Source: Streptomyces sp. P3 (lineage in GTDB: Bacteria > Actinomycetota > Actinomycetes > Streptomycetales > Streptomycetaceae). From it: DNA of 64,000 bases. The stretch's first letter is position 1; every line of letters begins with the position of its first letter. The stretch spans positions 6,324,001 through 6,388,000 of the forward strand of contig NZ_CP028369.1 in the NCBI RefSeq assembly GCF_003032475.1. Reading direction: 5' to 3'. A program made the position numbers and the translations under genes. Below are positions 35,232 through 42,525 of this stretch, piece by piece. The notes beneath the pieces were generated by a model that ran no database searches, had not been told where the DNA came from, and saw nothing but the letters and a program-made list of their open reading frames with translations.

Positions 35232-35575
35232 AGCGTCCGTCGTCGCCCCCCTGCGCCAGCGAGTCGCGCACCACCACATGCGTCCCCCTCAACAGGTACT
35301 CCGCCGGGCGTCCGCGCGTCTGCCCAGTGCCGTACGGACGGCGAAACGGCCCAGCTTCTCGTACGGGACGTGGACCACAATGAGGGCGGGGGCGCAGGTC
35401 ACGGGCGAACGGGATGTCGTCGTAGCCCACGAGGGACACGTCCCCCGGGACGTCGAGGCCCGCCTCGTGCACGGCGGTGCGCGCGCCGACGGCGACCATG
35501 TCGGTGGCGGCGACGACCGCCGTGAACTCCAGCCCCTCCTTGCAGGGCTTGGCCCATCAGACGGCGGCCCGCGTC
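35232..35575 (-). pseudogene. LacI-family regulator, C-terminal relic
   Basis: Joining frames gives EFTAVVAATDMVAVGARTAV, LDVPGDVSLVGYDDIPFARD, then LIVVHVPYEKLGRFAVRTAL in a second frame, and LRGTHVVVRDSLAQGGDD. These are the sugar-binding core signatures of LacI regulators (DxxAxGA, VPxDVSLVGYDDIP, LRGTxVVRDS). The helix-turn-helix half is absent and at least two frameshifts occur. Confidence 0.75.
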
Positions 35576-35999
35576 CCGGGTGAAGTCGTCCGTGCAGCAG
35601 CAGGGCCGGGTCCGGTTCCACCCCCGCGGGAGCTGTCGGCGGTCGGTCGGCTCCGGCGCACGCCGACGGATTTCTCACCACCAGTGCGAGACGGCCGAAT
35701 GCGCCAATTGGTCCTTCATGGCGTTGTTCTGCGGATTGACGGTATGTCATCGGTGGCGAGACCGTATGTGTGGTTTCAGTGTGTTTTCTCGTGCCTCACG
35801 GGTGAATTCTCCCGACTATCGAGACCTTCTCACGTAAGGGCCCGTTCTTTTCTGCGCCGGCGTTGACGGCCCATCAGGGAAGCGTGCTGAAGCCGCCCAC
35901 GACCGAGCACGATTCCCGCCACGTCGTAGAAGTCATCGACTTGGCATTTTCTCGGGTCGCCGCTCGGACAAACGGTATGCCGGCGCGGAGGAGGAAAAC
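35576..35999. other. Gap upstream of the FG-GAP gene
   Basis: About 420 bp without a gene; base composition is lower in GC from 35650. It should contain the promoter of the FG-GAP gene and ends in GGAGGAGG (35989-35996), a near-perfect ribosome site. Confidence 0.45.
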
Positions 36000-37142
36000 A
36001 TGCCCCAGCATGATCAGGCCCACATGGGCCTACGAAGCAGCAGATATGTCGTCACGGTCGTGGCCCTGGCCACGGCGCTGTTCCTGACTCAGGGGACCGC
36101 GTGGGCGGGGGCCCCGACCTTCGCGACCCACGTCGAGTACGGCACGGGCGGCGGCCCCGTCGTCATAAAGGTGGCCGACTTCGACGAGGACGGCCACCTC
36201 GACCAGGCCGTGGCCGACTTCGACGACAACACGGTGTCGGTTCTGCTCGGCAACGGTGACGGCACCTTCGACACCCACGTCGACTACGCCGTCGGCAGCC
36301 TCCCGAGCGGAATCGAAACGGCTGATGTCGACGAGGACGGCCACGTCGACCTGGTCTCGGCCAACGCTGACGACAACTCGGTGTCGGTTCTGCTCGGCAA
36401 CGGTGACGGCACCTTCGACACCCACGTCGACTACGGCGTGGGAGCGTATCCGTACACCGTGGCGGTGGCCGACTTCGACGAGGACACCAACGCCGACCTG
36501 GCCGTCACCAACGTCATGGACGGCACGGTGTCGATCCTCCTGGGCAACGGTGACGGCACCTTCGACACCCACGTCGACTATGGAGCGGGAACCTGGACCT
36601 ACGGGATCGAGGTGGCCGACTTCGACGAGGACGACAATGCCGACCTGGCCGTCACCAACGTCGGTGACAACACGGTGTCGGTTCTCCTGGGCAACGGTGA
36701 CGGCACCTTCGACACCCATGTCGACTACGCGACGGGGGCTCAGCCCGGTCTGGTCGTGACGGAGGACTTCGACGGGGACACCAACGCCGACCTGGCGATC
36801 GCCAACCTGGAGGACAGCACGGTGTCGGTGCTGTTGGGCAACGGCGACGGCACACTCGACGCCAAGGCCGACTACGTGACCGACTCGTCGCCCCTCTCGG
36901 TGGAGCTGGCGGACTTCGACAGTGATTCGGCCGTTGATCTCGCGACCGCGAACGGTGACGGATCGGTGTCGGTGTTGCCGGGCAACGGTAACGGCACCTT
37001 CGGCACCAGGTCCGACTTCGGCGTCCCCGCCTCGGCGTTCTCCGTCGCAGTGGGGGACTTCGACGAGGATTCGCTGCCGGACGCGACGGCCGCCGTCTAC
37101 GACACAGACGAGGTGTCGGTCCTGCTCAACACCACTCCCTGA
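36000..37142 (+). CDS. Secreted FG-GAP/VCBS repeat beta-propeller
   Basis: ATG 36000 after GGAGGAGG (ATG 36024 is possible). The 380-residue protein has signal YVVTVVALATALFLTQGTAWA and then seven repeats of 48-49 residues. Each has a calcium loop (DFDEDGHLD, DVDEDGHVD, DFDEDTNAD, DFDEDDNAD, DFDGDTNAD) and a strand SVLLGNGDGTFDTHVDY. This is an integrin-alpha-like seven-bladed propeller. It has no anchor of its own and ends with the last blade. It is convergent with the WxL-like operon, and the two may build one surface structure. Confidence 0.9.
   Translation: MPQHDQAHMGLRSSRYVVTVVALATALFLTQGTAWAGAPTFATHVEYGTGGGPVVIKVADFDEDGHLDQAVADFDDNTVSVLLGNGDGTFDTHVDYAVGSLPSGIETADVDEDGHVDLVSANADDNSVSVLLGNGDGTFDTHVDYGVGAYPYTVAVADFDEDTNADLAVTNVMDGTVSILLGNGDGTFDTHVDYGAGTWTYGIEVADFDEDDNADLAVTNVGDNTVSVLLGNGDGTFDTHVDYATGAQPGLVVTEDFDGDTNADLAIANLEDSTVSVLLGNGDGTLDAKADYVTDSSPLSVELADFDSDSAVDLATANGDGSVSVLPGNGNGTFGTRSDFGVPASAFSVAVGDFDEDSLPDATAAVYDTDEVSVLLNTTP
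36249..37020 (+). repeat. 147-bp tandem repeats in the FG-GAP gene
   Basis: The unit beginning GGCAACGGTGACGGCACC recurs at 36249, 36396, 36543 and 36690 with exact 147-bp spacing, then in diverged form at 36837 and 36981. The first four units are nearly identical at DNA level, showing recent duplication or gene conversion. Confidence 0.9.
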
Positions 37143-37188
37143 GCCACACCACTGGAATGAACCGCAAGACGCAGGCCGCATCCGACCG

Positions 37189-37761
37189 CTAGGCGACCGA
37201 ATGCGTGACCTTGCCGGTGTAGGTGCCTGTCACCGCGGTGGCGGGCACCGACACCCTCAGCGTCGGTTGCCAGGTCACGGAGCTGCTGACCGTCAGGGTC
37301 GAACTGTACGAGAAGGCGGTGCGGGAGGCGTCCATTGCTACCGAGTAACTCGAGCTGGGCTGGCCGGAGGTGAAGGTTCCCGGGCCGGACTTCGTCACGA
37401 GGGGGCCGGACCAGTACCTCAGATTGCTCTGCGGGATGGTCTCCGAGGCCGAGCCGCTCCCCGTTTTGAAGCTGGTCGCCGAAACCGTCGCCGTCCAGCT
37501 CTTGTTGCCGCTGCTGGTCACCCTTACCGATCCGAGTGCCACGCTCAATGTCGCGCCGGCCCGTACCGTCCCCATATTGGTCGGGGACGGCACGGTGATC
37601 ACGGGGGGCGCCAATACGGCCTGGGGGACCGCGAAGACCGCCGAGACCGTCATGGTGCTGGCCGCTGTCTCTGGAGGCAGCACCAGGAAACTCGCGCACA
37701 GTGCTCCGCCGGTCCCGATCCGCAAAGAGAGGCGGGGCCATGAGAGGGATCGCGATCCCAC
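37189..37761 (-). CDS. WxL-like secreted protein 2
   Basis: GTG 37761 follows AAGGAG at about 6 bp. The 190-residue protein has a signal-like hydrophobic start (IGTGGALCASFLVLPPETAA). Its mature domain shares a pattern with the protein at 38921-39454: SWTATVSATSFKTGSGSASE, then VTWQPTLRVSVPATAVTGTY, ending TGKVTHSVA. This paired Trp beta-sandwich resembles WxL-type surface domains of Gram-positives. It is the last gene of the operon. Confidence 0.7.
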   Translation of the reverse strand: MGSRSLSWPRLSLRIGTGGALCASFLVLPPETAASTMTVSAVFAVPQAVLAPPVITVPSPTNMGTVRAGATLSVALGSVRVTSSGNKSWTATVSATSFKTGSGSASETIPQSNLRYWSGPLVTKSGPGTFTSGQPSSSYSVAMDASRTAFSYSSTLTVSSSVTWQPTLRVSVPATAVTGTYTGKVTHSVA

Positions 37762-37897
37762 CCATGCTCCTTCCGATAGTCCGCTGAATGGCCATTTTCA
37801 TACTGAATGAAAAAAGGAACCCCCTGTGGCTTTCGGCACCGGAGTCGGGCCGTGTTCACCCGTTCGGCAAGGGAAGATCCTCTCTTCACTCGTACAT

Positions 37898-38920
37898 TCA
37901 AGCGATCCGTCGGGACCGGGACCTGACGAACATCAGAACGGCACCGCTCAGAGCCAGAAAACCTGCCCCGGCGTACCAGTAGGGGCGGGTTGACGAGCTC
38001 ATGATCCACGCGGCGGAGATGCCCCCCGGTTTCGGGAAGGTCAGGCGCGCGGAGAGGCTGTGCCGCACCATTCCGCTCTCCAGCTCCAACCGCACTTTCC
38101 AGGGCCCGGCGGGCAGACTCCTTTCGAGCCCCTCCACTTTGACGGTTCCCGAGCCTCCCGGTGGCAGGGTGATGCCCTCGGTGACCGGATGCGTCCCCGC
38201 GTCCAGCCCGCCGGGACCCTCCCCGATGTGCAGCTTCCCTCTCAGATCAAGGGCCCGCTTGCCCGTGTTGCGGACACGGGCGACGACACTCGGCCTCCCG
38301 TCCTTGTCGCGCACGGCGATGATCTTCTGGATCCGGAAGTCCGCGTACTCACCGCTGTTGCTAACGTCCAGGTACACCCGCGTTCCCACGCGCATGATCG
38401 AGCCGATGTTGTGATGCTCGTCGGGTGGAGTTCCGCTCTCCGCCCACACCACCGCATAGCGCTCTCCGGGCGTCGCCGTATCGGGAACCGTGATCGTGAC
38501 CTTCGCCTCCCGTTTCTCCCACGGTCCGAGAGTGAGGGCGGACGGCTTGACCCTGGTCCACCTGGTCAGTTCGTTGGGCGTCCGGCCCTCGGCGAAGACG
38601 AACGCGTTGTCCGCGATCTTCGCCGCGCCCGGGTACAGCTGCACCTTGCGCCCGGTGGCGGTCTGGTTGTCAACCTCGAACCGGCGCTCGATGACAGTTC
38701 CCGGTTTCAGATGGTCGACGATGTACTTCAACGCACGAGGGTCGTCACGACGGACGACCGGGGCTTCGAGGAGACGGAAACCGATGTATCCGGGATCGGC
38801 CGAACCGTCGCTCGCCGTCGCCGCAGCGGATCGCGGCATCCCCGGGAGCAGCAGAGCGAGCGCGGCCGCAGCCGCGCCCATGAATCGGACCGACCTGCCT
38901 TTTCGCACGCCTTCGGACAC
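37898..38920 (-). CDS. DUF916-like membrane-anchored surface protein
   Basis: GTG 38920 directly abuts the stop of the upstream WxL-like gene. The 340-residue protein has a signal peptide (FMGAAAAALALLLPGMPRSAAA). Two Ig-like domains follow: the first (about 45-175) reads FRLLEAPVVRRDDPRALKYI, VIERRFEVDNQTATGRKVQL, like DUF916 (WxL protein peptidoglycan-binding domain). The second (180-290) is a chaperone/DUF3324-like sandwich. A C-terminal membrane helix (WYAGAGFLALSGAVLMFV) and Arg tail anchor it. This is the architecture that accompanies WxL proteins in Firmicutes. Confidence 0.75.
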   Translation of the reverse strand: MSEGVRKGRSVRFMGAAAAALALLLPGMPRSAAATASDGSADPGYIGFRLLEAPVVRRDDPRALKYIVDHLKPGTVIERRFEVDNQTATGRKVQLYPGAAKIADNAFVFAEGRTPNELTRWTRVKPSALTLGPWEKREAKVTITVPDTATPGERYAVVWAESGTPPDEHHNIGSIMRVGTRVYLDVSNSGEYADFRIQKIIAVRDKDGRPSVVARVRNTGKRALDLRGKLHIGEGPGGLDAGTHPVTEGITLPPGGSGTVKVEGLERSLPAGPWKVRLELESGMVRHSLSARLTFPKPGGISAAWIMSSSTRPYWYAGAGFLALSGAVLMFVRSRSRRIA

Positions 38921-39454
38921 TCAGGACACCGAATGAGTGATGACGCCGGTGTAGGTGCCGGACACATTGCTCGCGGGCACGTCCACAGATACCGACGGGT
39001 TCCATGTGACCGAGTTGGCGCCGTCACCAGTGCCCCTGGAATACGCCGTGCGCTGCGCGGCCAGGGTTCCGGCGGTTCCCGGAGTGTGCGGAGGGTTGGT
39101 CTCAGTGATGGGGTTCCCCGGCGTGTACGTCACCTGGGCCCCCGAGATCGTCTCGGAAGCCGAGCCGCTGCCCGTCGTGAAGACAGTGGTCAGCTCGACC
39201 GTCGCGGTCCAGGTGGTGCTCAACTGGGAACGCTGGTCGTTGACCGTGACATTGCCGAGTGAGCCGGACGCCGTCCCGCCGGGCGCGGCCGAGGACAGGT
39301 TGGCGCTCCCGGGCGCGCTGATGGTCAGCCCCGTCGTCGCGGTCACGGTGAACGTGGTGGTCGTGTCGGCAGCCGTCGCACGGGGGGACGTCGTCACCAT
39401 CGCACCGATCACCATGGCGGAGGCAATCGCAGCGTTACGAACGCGCATTCTCAC
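38921..39454 (-). CDS. WxL-like secreted protein 1
   Basis: ATG 39454 follows GAGGAG. The 177-residue protein has signal IASAMVIGAMVTTSPRATA-A. The mature domain reads FTVTATTGLTISAPGSANLS, TWTATVELTTVFTTGSGSAS, SVTWNPSVSVDVPASNVSGT, YTGVITHSVS. The TWTATV and VTW motifs mirror the two conserved Trp positions of WxL-type domains. First gene of a three-gene operon; its end abuts the DUF916-like gene. Confidence 0.75.
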   Translation of the reverse strand: MRMRVRNAAIASAMVIGAMVTTSPRATAADTTTTFTVTATTGLTISAPGSANLSSAAPGGTASGSLGNVTVNDQRSQLSTTWTATVELTTVFTTGSGSASETISGAQVTYTPGNPITETNPPHTPGTAGTLAAQRTAYSRGTGDGANSVTWNPSVSVDVPASNVSGTYTGVITHSVS

Positions 39455-39472
39455 TCCTCAAAGGCATGATCA

Positions 39473-39589
39473 CTAGTACGACGATATTTGTCCACTCAGG
39501 CCGCAGGAGCCCGGCGGGCACCCGCCGATCACGCCGTTGCAGTAGCCGAACAGACCGGTCAGCCCACCCCGGTTGCACATCTCGCTCAC
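39473..39589 (-). CDS. Cysteine-rich micro-ORF (38 residues)
   Basis: GTG 39589 lies inside the stop of another small frame (GTGA overlap). The product has four cysteines at positions 5, 17, 24 and 29 in a Gly-rich context (CNRGGLTGLFGYC, CPPGSC) and ends QISSY. There is no strong ribosome site, so translation would depend on coupling, or the two frames were once one (a single missing G would join them). It could be a bacteriocin/RiPP-like or structural peptide. It precedes the WxL-like operon by 18 bp on the same strand. Confidence 0.35.
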   Translation of the reverse strand: MSEMCNRGGLTGLFGYCNGVIGGCPPGSCGLSGQISSY

Positions 39590-39660
39590 GCCGCGGCGAC
39601 GGGCCCGTCCAGCCGTTCGGTTTCGTTGCCGAAGGGGTTCGGGACCCAAGCACTCACCAC
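39586..39660 (-). CDS. Micro-ORF upstream of the cysteine-rich peptide
   Basis: A 24-residue frame from GTG 39660 reads AWVPNPFGNETERLDGPVAA and stops where the cysteine-rich frame starts. The ending DGPVAA resembles a leader-peptide processing region, but I cannot assign it. The frame is open further upstream, so the start is uncertain. Confidence 0.25.
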   Translation of the reverse strand: MVSAWVPNPFGNETERLDGPVAAA

Positions 39661-39861
39661 CGGGCGGAGGTCACGCTCCGAGCGTCCGCGCGATGTCCCC
39701 GATCGCCTCCGGCCCCACGCGGATGCTTCTCGAGACGCTCGAGCATGAGACTGCGATGTCTCCGGCCGGCCGGGTTTACTGACACCTCCGCATAGAGCGG
39801 CACGCAGCCCCTGCTCGTGGTGGCGTGCATGCTGTTGAGGCCCGCCACCACTTGCTATTAG

Positions 39862-40017
39862 GCAATCAAGCTGCTGGAACGCCTGACCAATCAGGGGCTC
39901 AACGACGCCAAGAACGCCATCCTCCACATTCCCCGGCCCGTGACCGTTGTAGGGAGCTGGTCCAGTGACGAGACGAAGGGCTGGGAGAAGGCCGTCATTC
40001 CAGTGGTGCGCCAGTAG
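39862..40017 (+). pseudogene. Short C-terminal coding relic
   Basis: After a stop at 39859-39861 the frame reads AIKLLERLTNQGLNDAKNAI, LHIPRPVTVVGSWSSDETKG and ends at 40017. The composition is protein-like but there is no start. Family unknown. Confidence 0.3.
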
Positions 40018-40120
40018 GACCACTGATCGGCTCACGGACGATTGGCTAGCCCCGCGTAGATGTCCCGGGTCACGGCGCAGGGCTTCGGCGTAGTCGGTCG
40101 GGCGTCCGTTTCGTGATCAC

Positions 40121-40880
40121 GCGAGGCCGAGGAGCGCGAGGGGTCGGCGGGCGTCGCGCGCGTTCTGGCGGAGGCCGGAGGCGATGTTCTTCACGCCGCT
40201 CATTCGCAGGGCGCCGACGGCAAGGTTGCGCCAGGTCGCCATGGCGCGGGGTGCGTTGCCGTCCGCAGTTGGGAGGCGTCCTCGGCGAAGGTGGTGTCGC
40301 GGGCGTGGTGCAGGACTTCGATCTTCCAGTGGCCGCGGATGAGCTTCGCGAGCTGGGCGGGAGTGCCCTGCTCGGCGGTCAGGCTGGTGACCGCGTAGAC
40401 GGTGGTGAGGGTGGTCTTGCCGGTCTTACGGTCGGTTCGTCGGCGCTTGATCTGCACGGCCTGGCGGGCGCCGGGGAAGCGCAGGTTGCCCGCGGTGGCG
40501 ACCTTGATGCGACGGATCTCGGCGCGGCCGTGGCCTGTACCGTGGGTACGGCCTGGGAGCGGGATGTCCTTCCAGGGCCGGGACTTCAGCTGCCTACGCA
40601 GGTTCTTCTGGTTGCCCTTGACGATAGCGATGTAGTGGGCCCGGCGGCCCAGGAGGTAGGCGGCATGCTCGCGTTGCGTGTGGAGCGCGTCGCTGATGAC
40701 CACGGTTCCGGCCAGGTCGGCGACGTTGTCCAGCAGCGGCTGGAAGCGCCTCGTCTCCCCGGTCTTCTCGCCGACGTCGAGCTGAGCCAGGACGAGCCCG
40801 GTGTTGTGCTCCACCGCAGCAAGCAGGTGGATCTTCCGCCCCCGAGCCTTAGCCGCGCCGCGCAGGGACTTCCAGGCAGG
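40121..40880 (-). pseudogene. ISAs1-family transposase, truncated and frameshifted
   Basis: The minus strand encodes [20 protein letters not shown], then [20 protein letters not shown] (DDE core), [13 protein letters not shown] and [20 protein letters not shown]. The frame then shifts near 40250 to [39 protein letters not shown]. The first 100 or so residues are missing at about 40880. Not expected to be active. Confidence 0.85.
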
Positions 40881-40935
40881 TCACGAAGGCGTAGACACTC
40901 CATGATCACGGGACCTTCCCGGCATCGTCCTCAGG

Positions 40936-41661
40936 TCACATCAACGCCGCAGCCTTGCCTGCCACCCAGGTCTGCCAGACATGACGGGTATTCGGCAGGT
41001 CAGGGCGGTCAAGGAGCCAGAGCACATACCCTGCATGGCTCCGGGTCCACGGACTGTCGGAATCGGCTGCCCGATCGAGCCTGCCGCGCAGGTCAGCGCT
41101 GTCGACAGCCTGGGCAACCCGCACGTACTCGCGGTCCTTGCAGCGATACACACGGTGGACGACGATCTCGACCAGGTCGGTGAGCTTCGCCTTGATCGCC
41201 TCCTCCTGGCGAGCACGGGCCACCTCCCGGATCAGGCTCTCCTTCGTACTCCACGCCTTCGCATGCTGCGTCCAGTCCTGCGGGAATCTCGCTTCCCACT
41301 CCAGGAAGAGCAACGCGTAGGGCAACCCCTGCCAAGTGGCCAGATCCTCGCTCGCAGGGCGATCCCACAGCCCGTCGGGCAGCGAACGTCTCTGCGCCTG
41401 CTGATACCTCCGACGCGCCTTGAGGAAGGCCGGCTCCCGGTACTGCTCGTCCGCTCCCAGGGGCCGCGTCAGCCGCCACGTCTCGTTGAACCGACCGCGC
41501 GCGTCCTCGACCTGCCTCCGTGCCTCAGCCAGATGGGCAAGCGCTGCGGTCCTCGCAGCCGGATCATCCGCTATCAGTCCGAATGCCCAGCTCAGTCGCT
41601 CATCCCATAGACAAGCGTCGTCCGCACCAGTACCTGCCTCTTCAGCCACGCAGGAGATCAT
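40936..41661 (-). CDS. Hypothetical protein carried inside an IS unit
   Basis: ATG 41661 (MISCVAEEAGTGADDACLWD) gives 241 residues. The protein is helical and charged: AALAHLAEARRQVEDARGRF, YQQAQRRSLPDGLWDRP, EEAIKAKLTDLVEIVVHRVY, HAGYVLWLLDRPDLPNTRHV. No membrane segment and no known motif. The position between IS arms is unusual. Confidence 0.6.
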   Translation of the reverse strand: MISCVAEEAGTGADDACLWDERLSWAFGLIADDPAARTAALAHLAEARRQVEDARGRFNETWRLTRPLGADEQYREPAFLKARRRYQQAQRRSLPDGLWDRPASEDLATWQGLPYALLFLEWEARFPQDWTQHAKAWSTKESLIREVARARQEEAIKAKLTDLVEIVVHRVYRCKDREYVRVAQAVDSADLRGRLDRAADSDSPWTRSHAGYVLWLLDRPDLPNTRHVWQTWVAGKAAALM

Positions 41662-41896
41662 CCCCCAACACAGTCGGCTCGCTCCACCTGACGGTGCTGG
41701 CAGACGCAACAGCTCCGAGGCGTACGTCCGTGGGCAGGGAACCGTCCGCTCGCCCTCCTTCAGCTCACGTGATCACGAAAACGGATGCCCGACGACTACG
41801 CCGACGCCCTGGGTCACGGCGGGTGCGGGCCGGGGTGGGTGCTCCTAGGCTGGTGGTGCTCGGGGCTACACGCGGCGGAGGTCTGCCAAGCCCCGA

Positions 41897-41941
41897 ACCA
41901 TTTGGAGCGGCGCCATCTCGTTTGGCCTGGTCACTTCTCTG
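41897..41941 (+). pseudogene. Ku-protein N-terminal relic
   Basis: Fifteen codons read TIWSGAISFGLVTSL, which is the diagnostic opening of bacterial Ku (RAIWxGAISFGLVNVP). The following sequence is unrelated. It may mark recombination with a Ku gene. Confidence 0.45.
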
Positions 41942-42103
41942 AACTGGATCGGCCCCGTGCGTGTCCACCAGGTGGCTCTATCGAGCAGCCGACGCCTGAG
42001 CGACGGGCCACCTCAGGACCCTGCATCGTGCGCCCGGCTCGTAACCAGAGCTGACGGGGGCGGGGCACGTCCGTGCCGCCCGCACGATCAACTGAACATC
42101 TCT

Positions 42104-42490
42104 TCAGTGCCTGAGTTGGTTGGGCCTTGACCCCGCGTTCAAGGTGCGTTGGCCGCCCGCTGCGAGCGTGTCGATCAGCCGGGAGACTGTCGGGTCCGAG
42201 GCCGCCGGCCCGAACACGGCCGGCTCGGCCCGCAGCATCCCGACGTCGGCCAGGCAGTCGCCGCCGAGAGCGACCGCGAGCGCCACATCCAGCAGGATCT
42301 TGCCGGGATCGTGCAGCGCCCGCGGCTTGCGCCAGGGCGCCAGAGCCGCCGATATCGCAGTATCCAGACCCGTCTTGCGGACCGTTTCCACCAGCAGCAC
42401 CGCCCCGGCCTGCGAGACCACTCCACGACCGCTGCCCTCAACGCGGACATGCGGGTACGACCCGATACGCGAGTCTCGCGTCGGCGTCGA
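42104..42490 (-). pseudogene. IS1380-family transposase N-terminal fragment
   Basis: The minus strand reads VVSQAGAVLLVETVRKTGLD, LAPWRKPRALHDPGKILLDV, ALGGDCLADVGMLRAEPAVF, ASDPTVSRLIDTLA, the start of IS1380-type transposases, then leaves similarity near 42130. The catalytic DDE part is absent. Confidence 0.8.
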
Positions 42491-42525
42491 CGCGAGCCAT
42501 TGCCGGTTTCCCGTCGCGCAAAACC

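Larger units (their letters stand above)
40085..41804. mobile_element. ISAs1-type unit with passenger gene
   Basis: Near-identical inverted arms at 40085-40121 and 41768-41804 (about 37 bp, both including GTGATCACG and a TCGGCGTAGTCG outer part) bound 1.7 kb. The left half holds an ISAs1-type transposase C-terminus. The right half, where the transposase N-terminus belongs, holds an unrelated intact gene (40936-41661). No target duplication identified. Confidence 0.6.

Noticed and set aside
36030..37181. 383-residue minus-strand frame
   Set aside because: Antisense of the FG-GAP repeats, periodic only because the DNA is repetitive.
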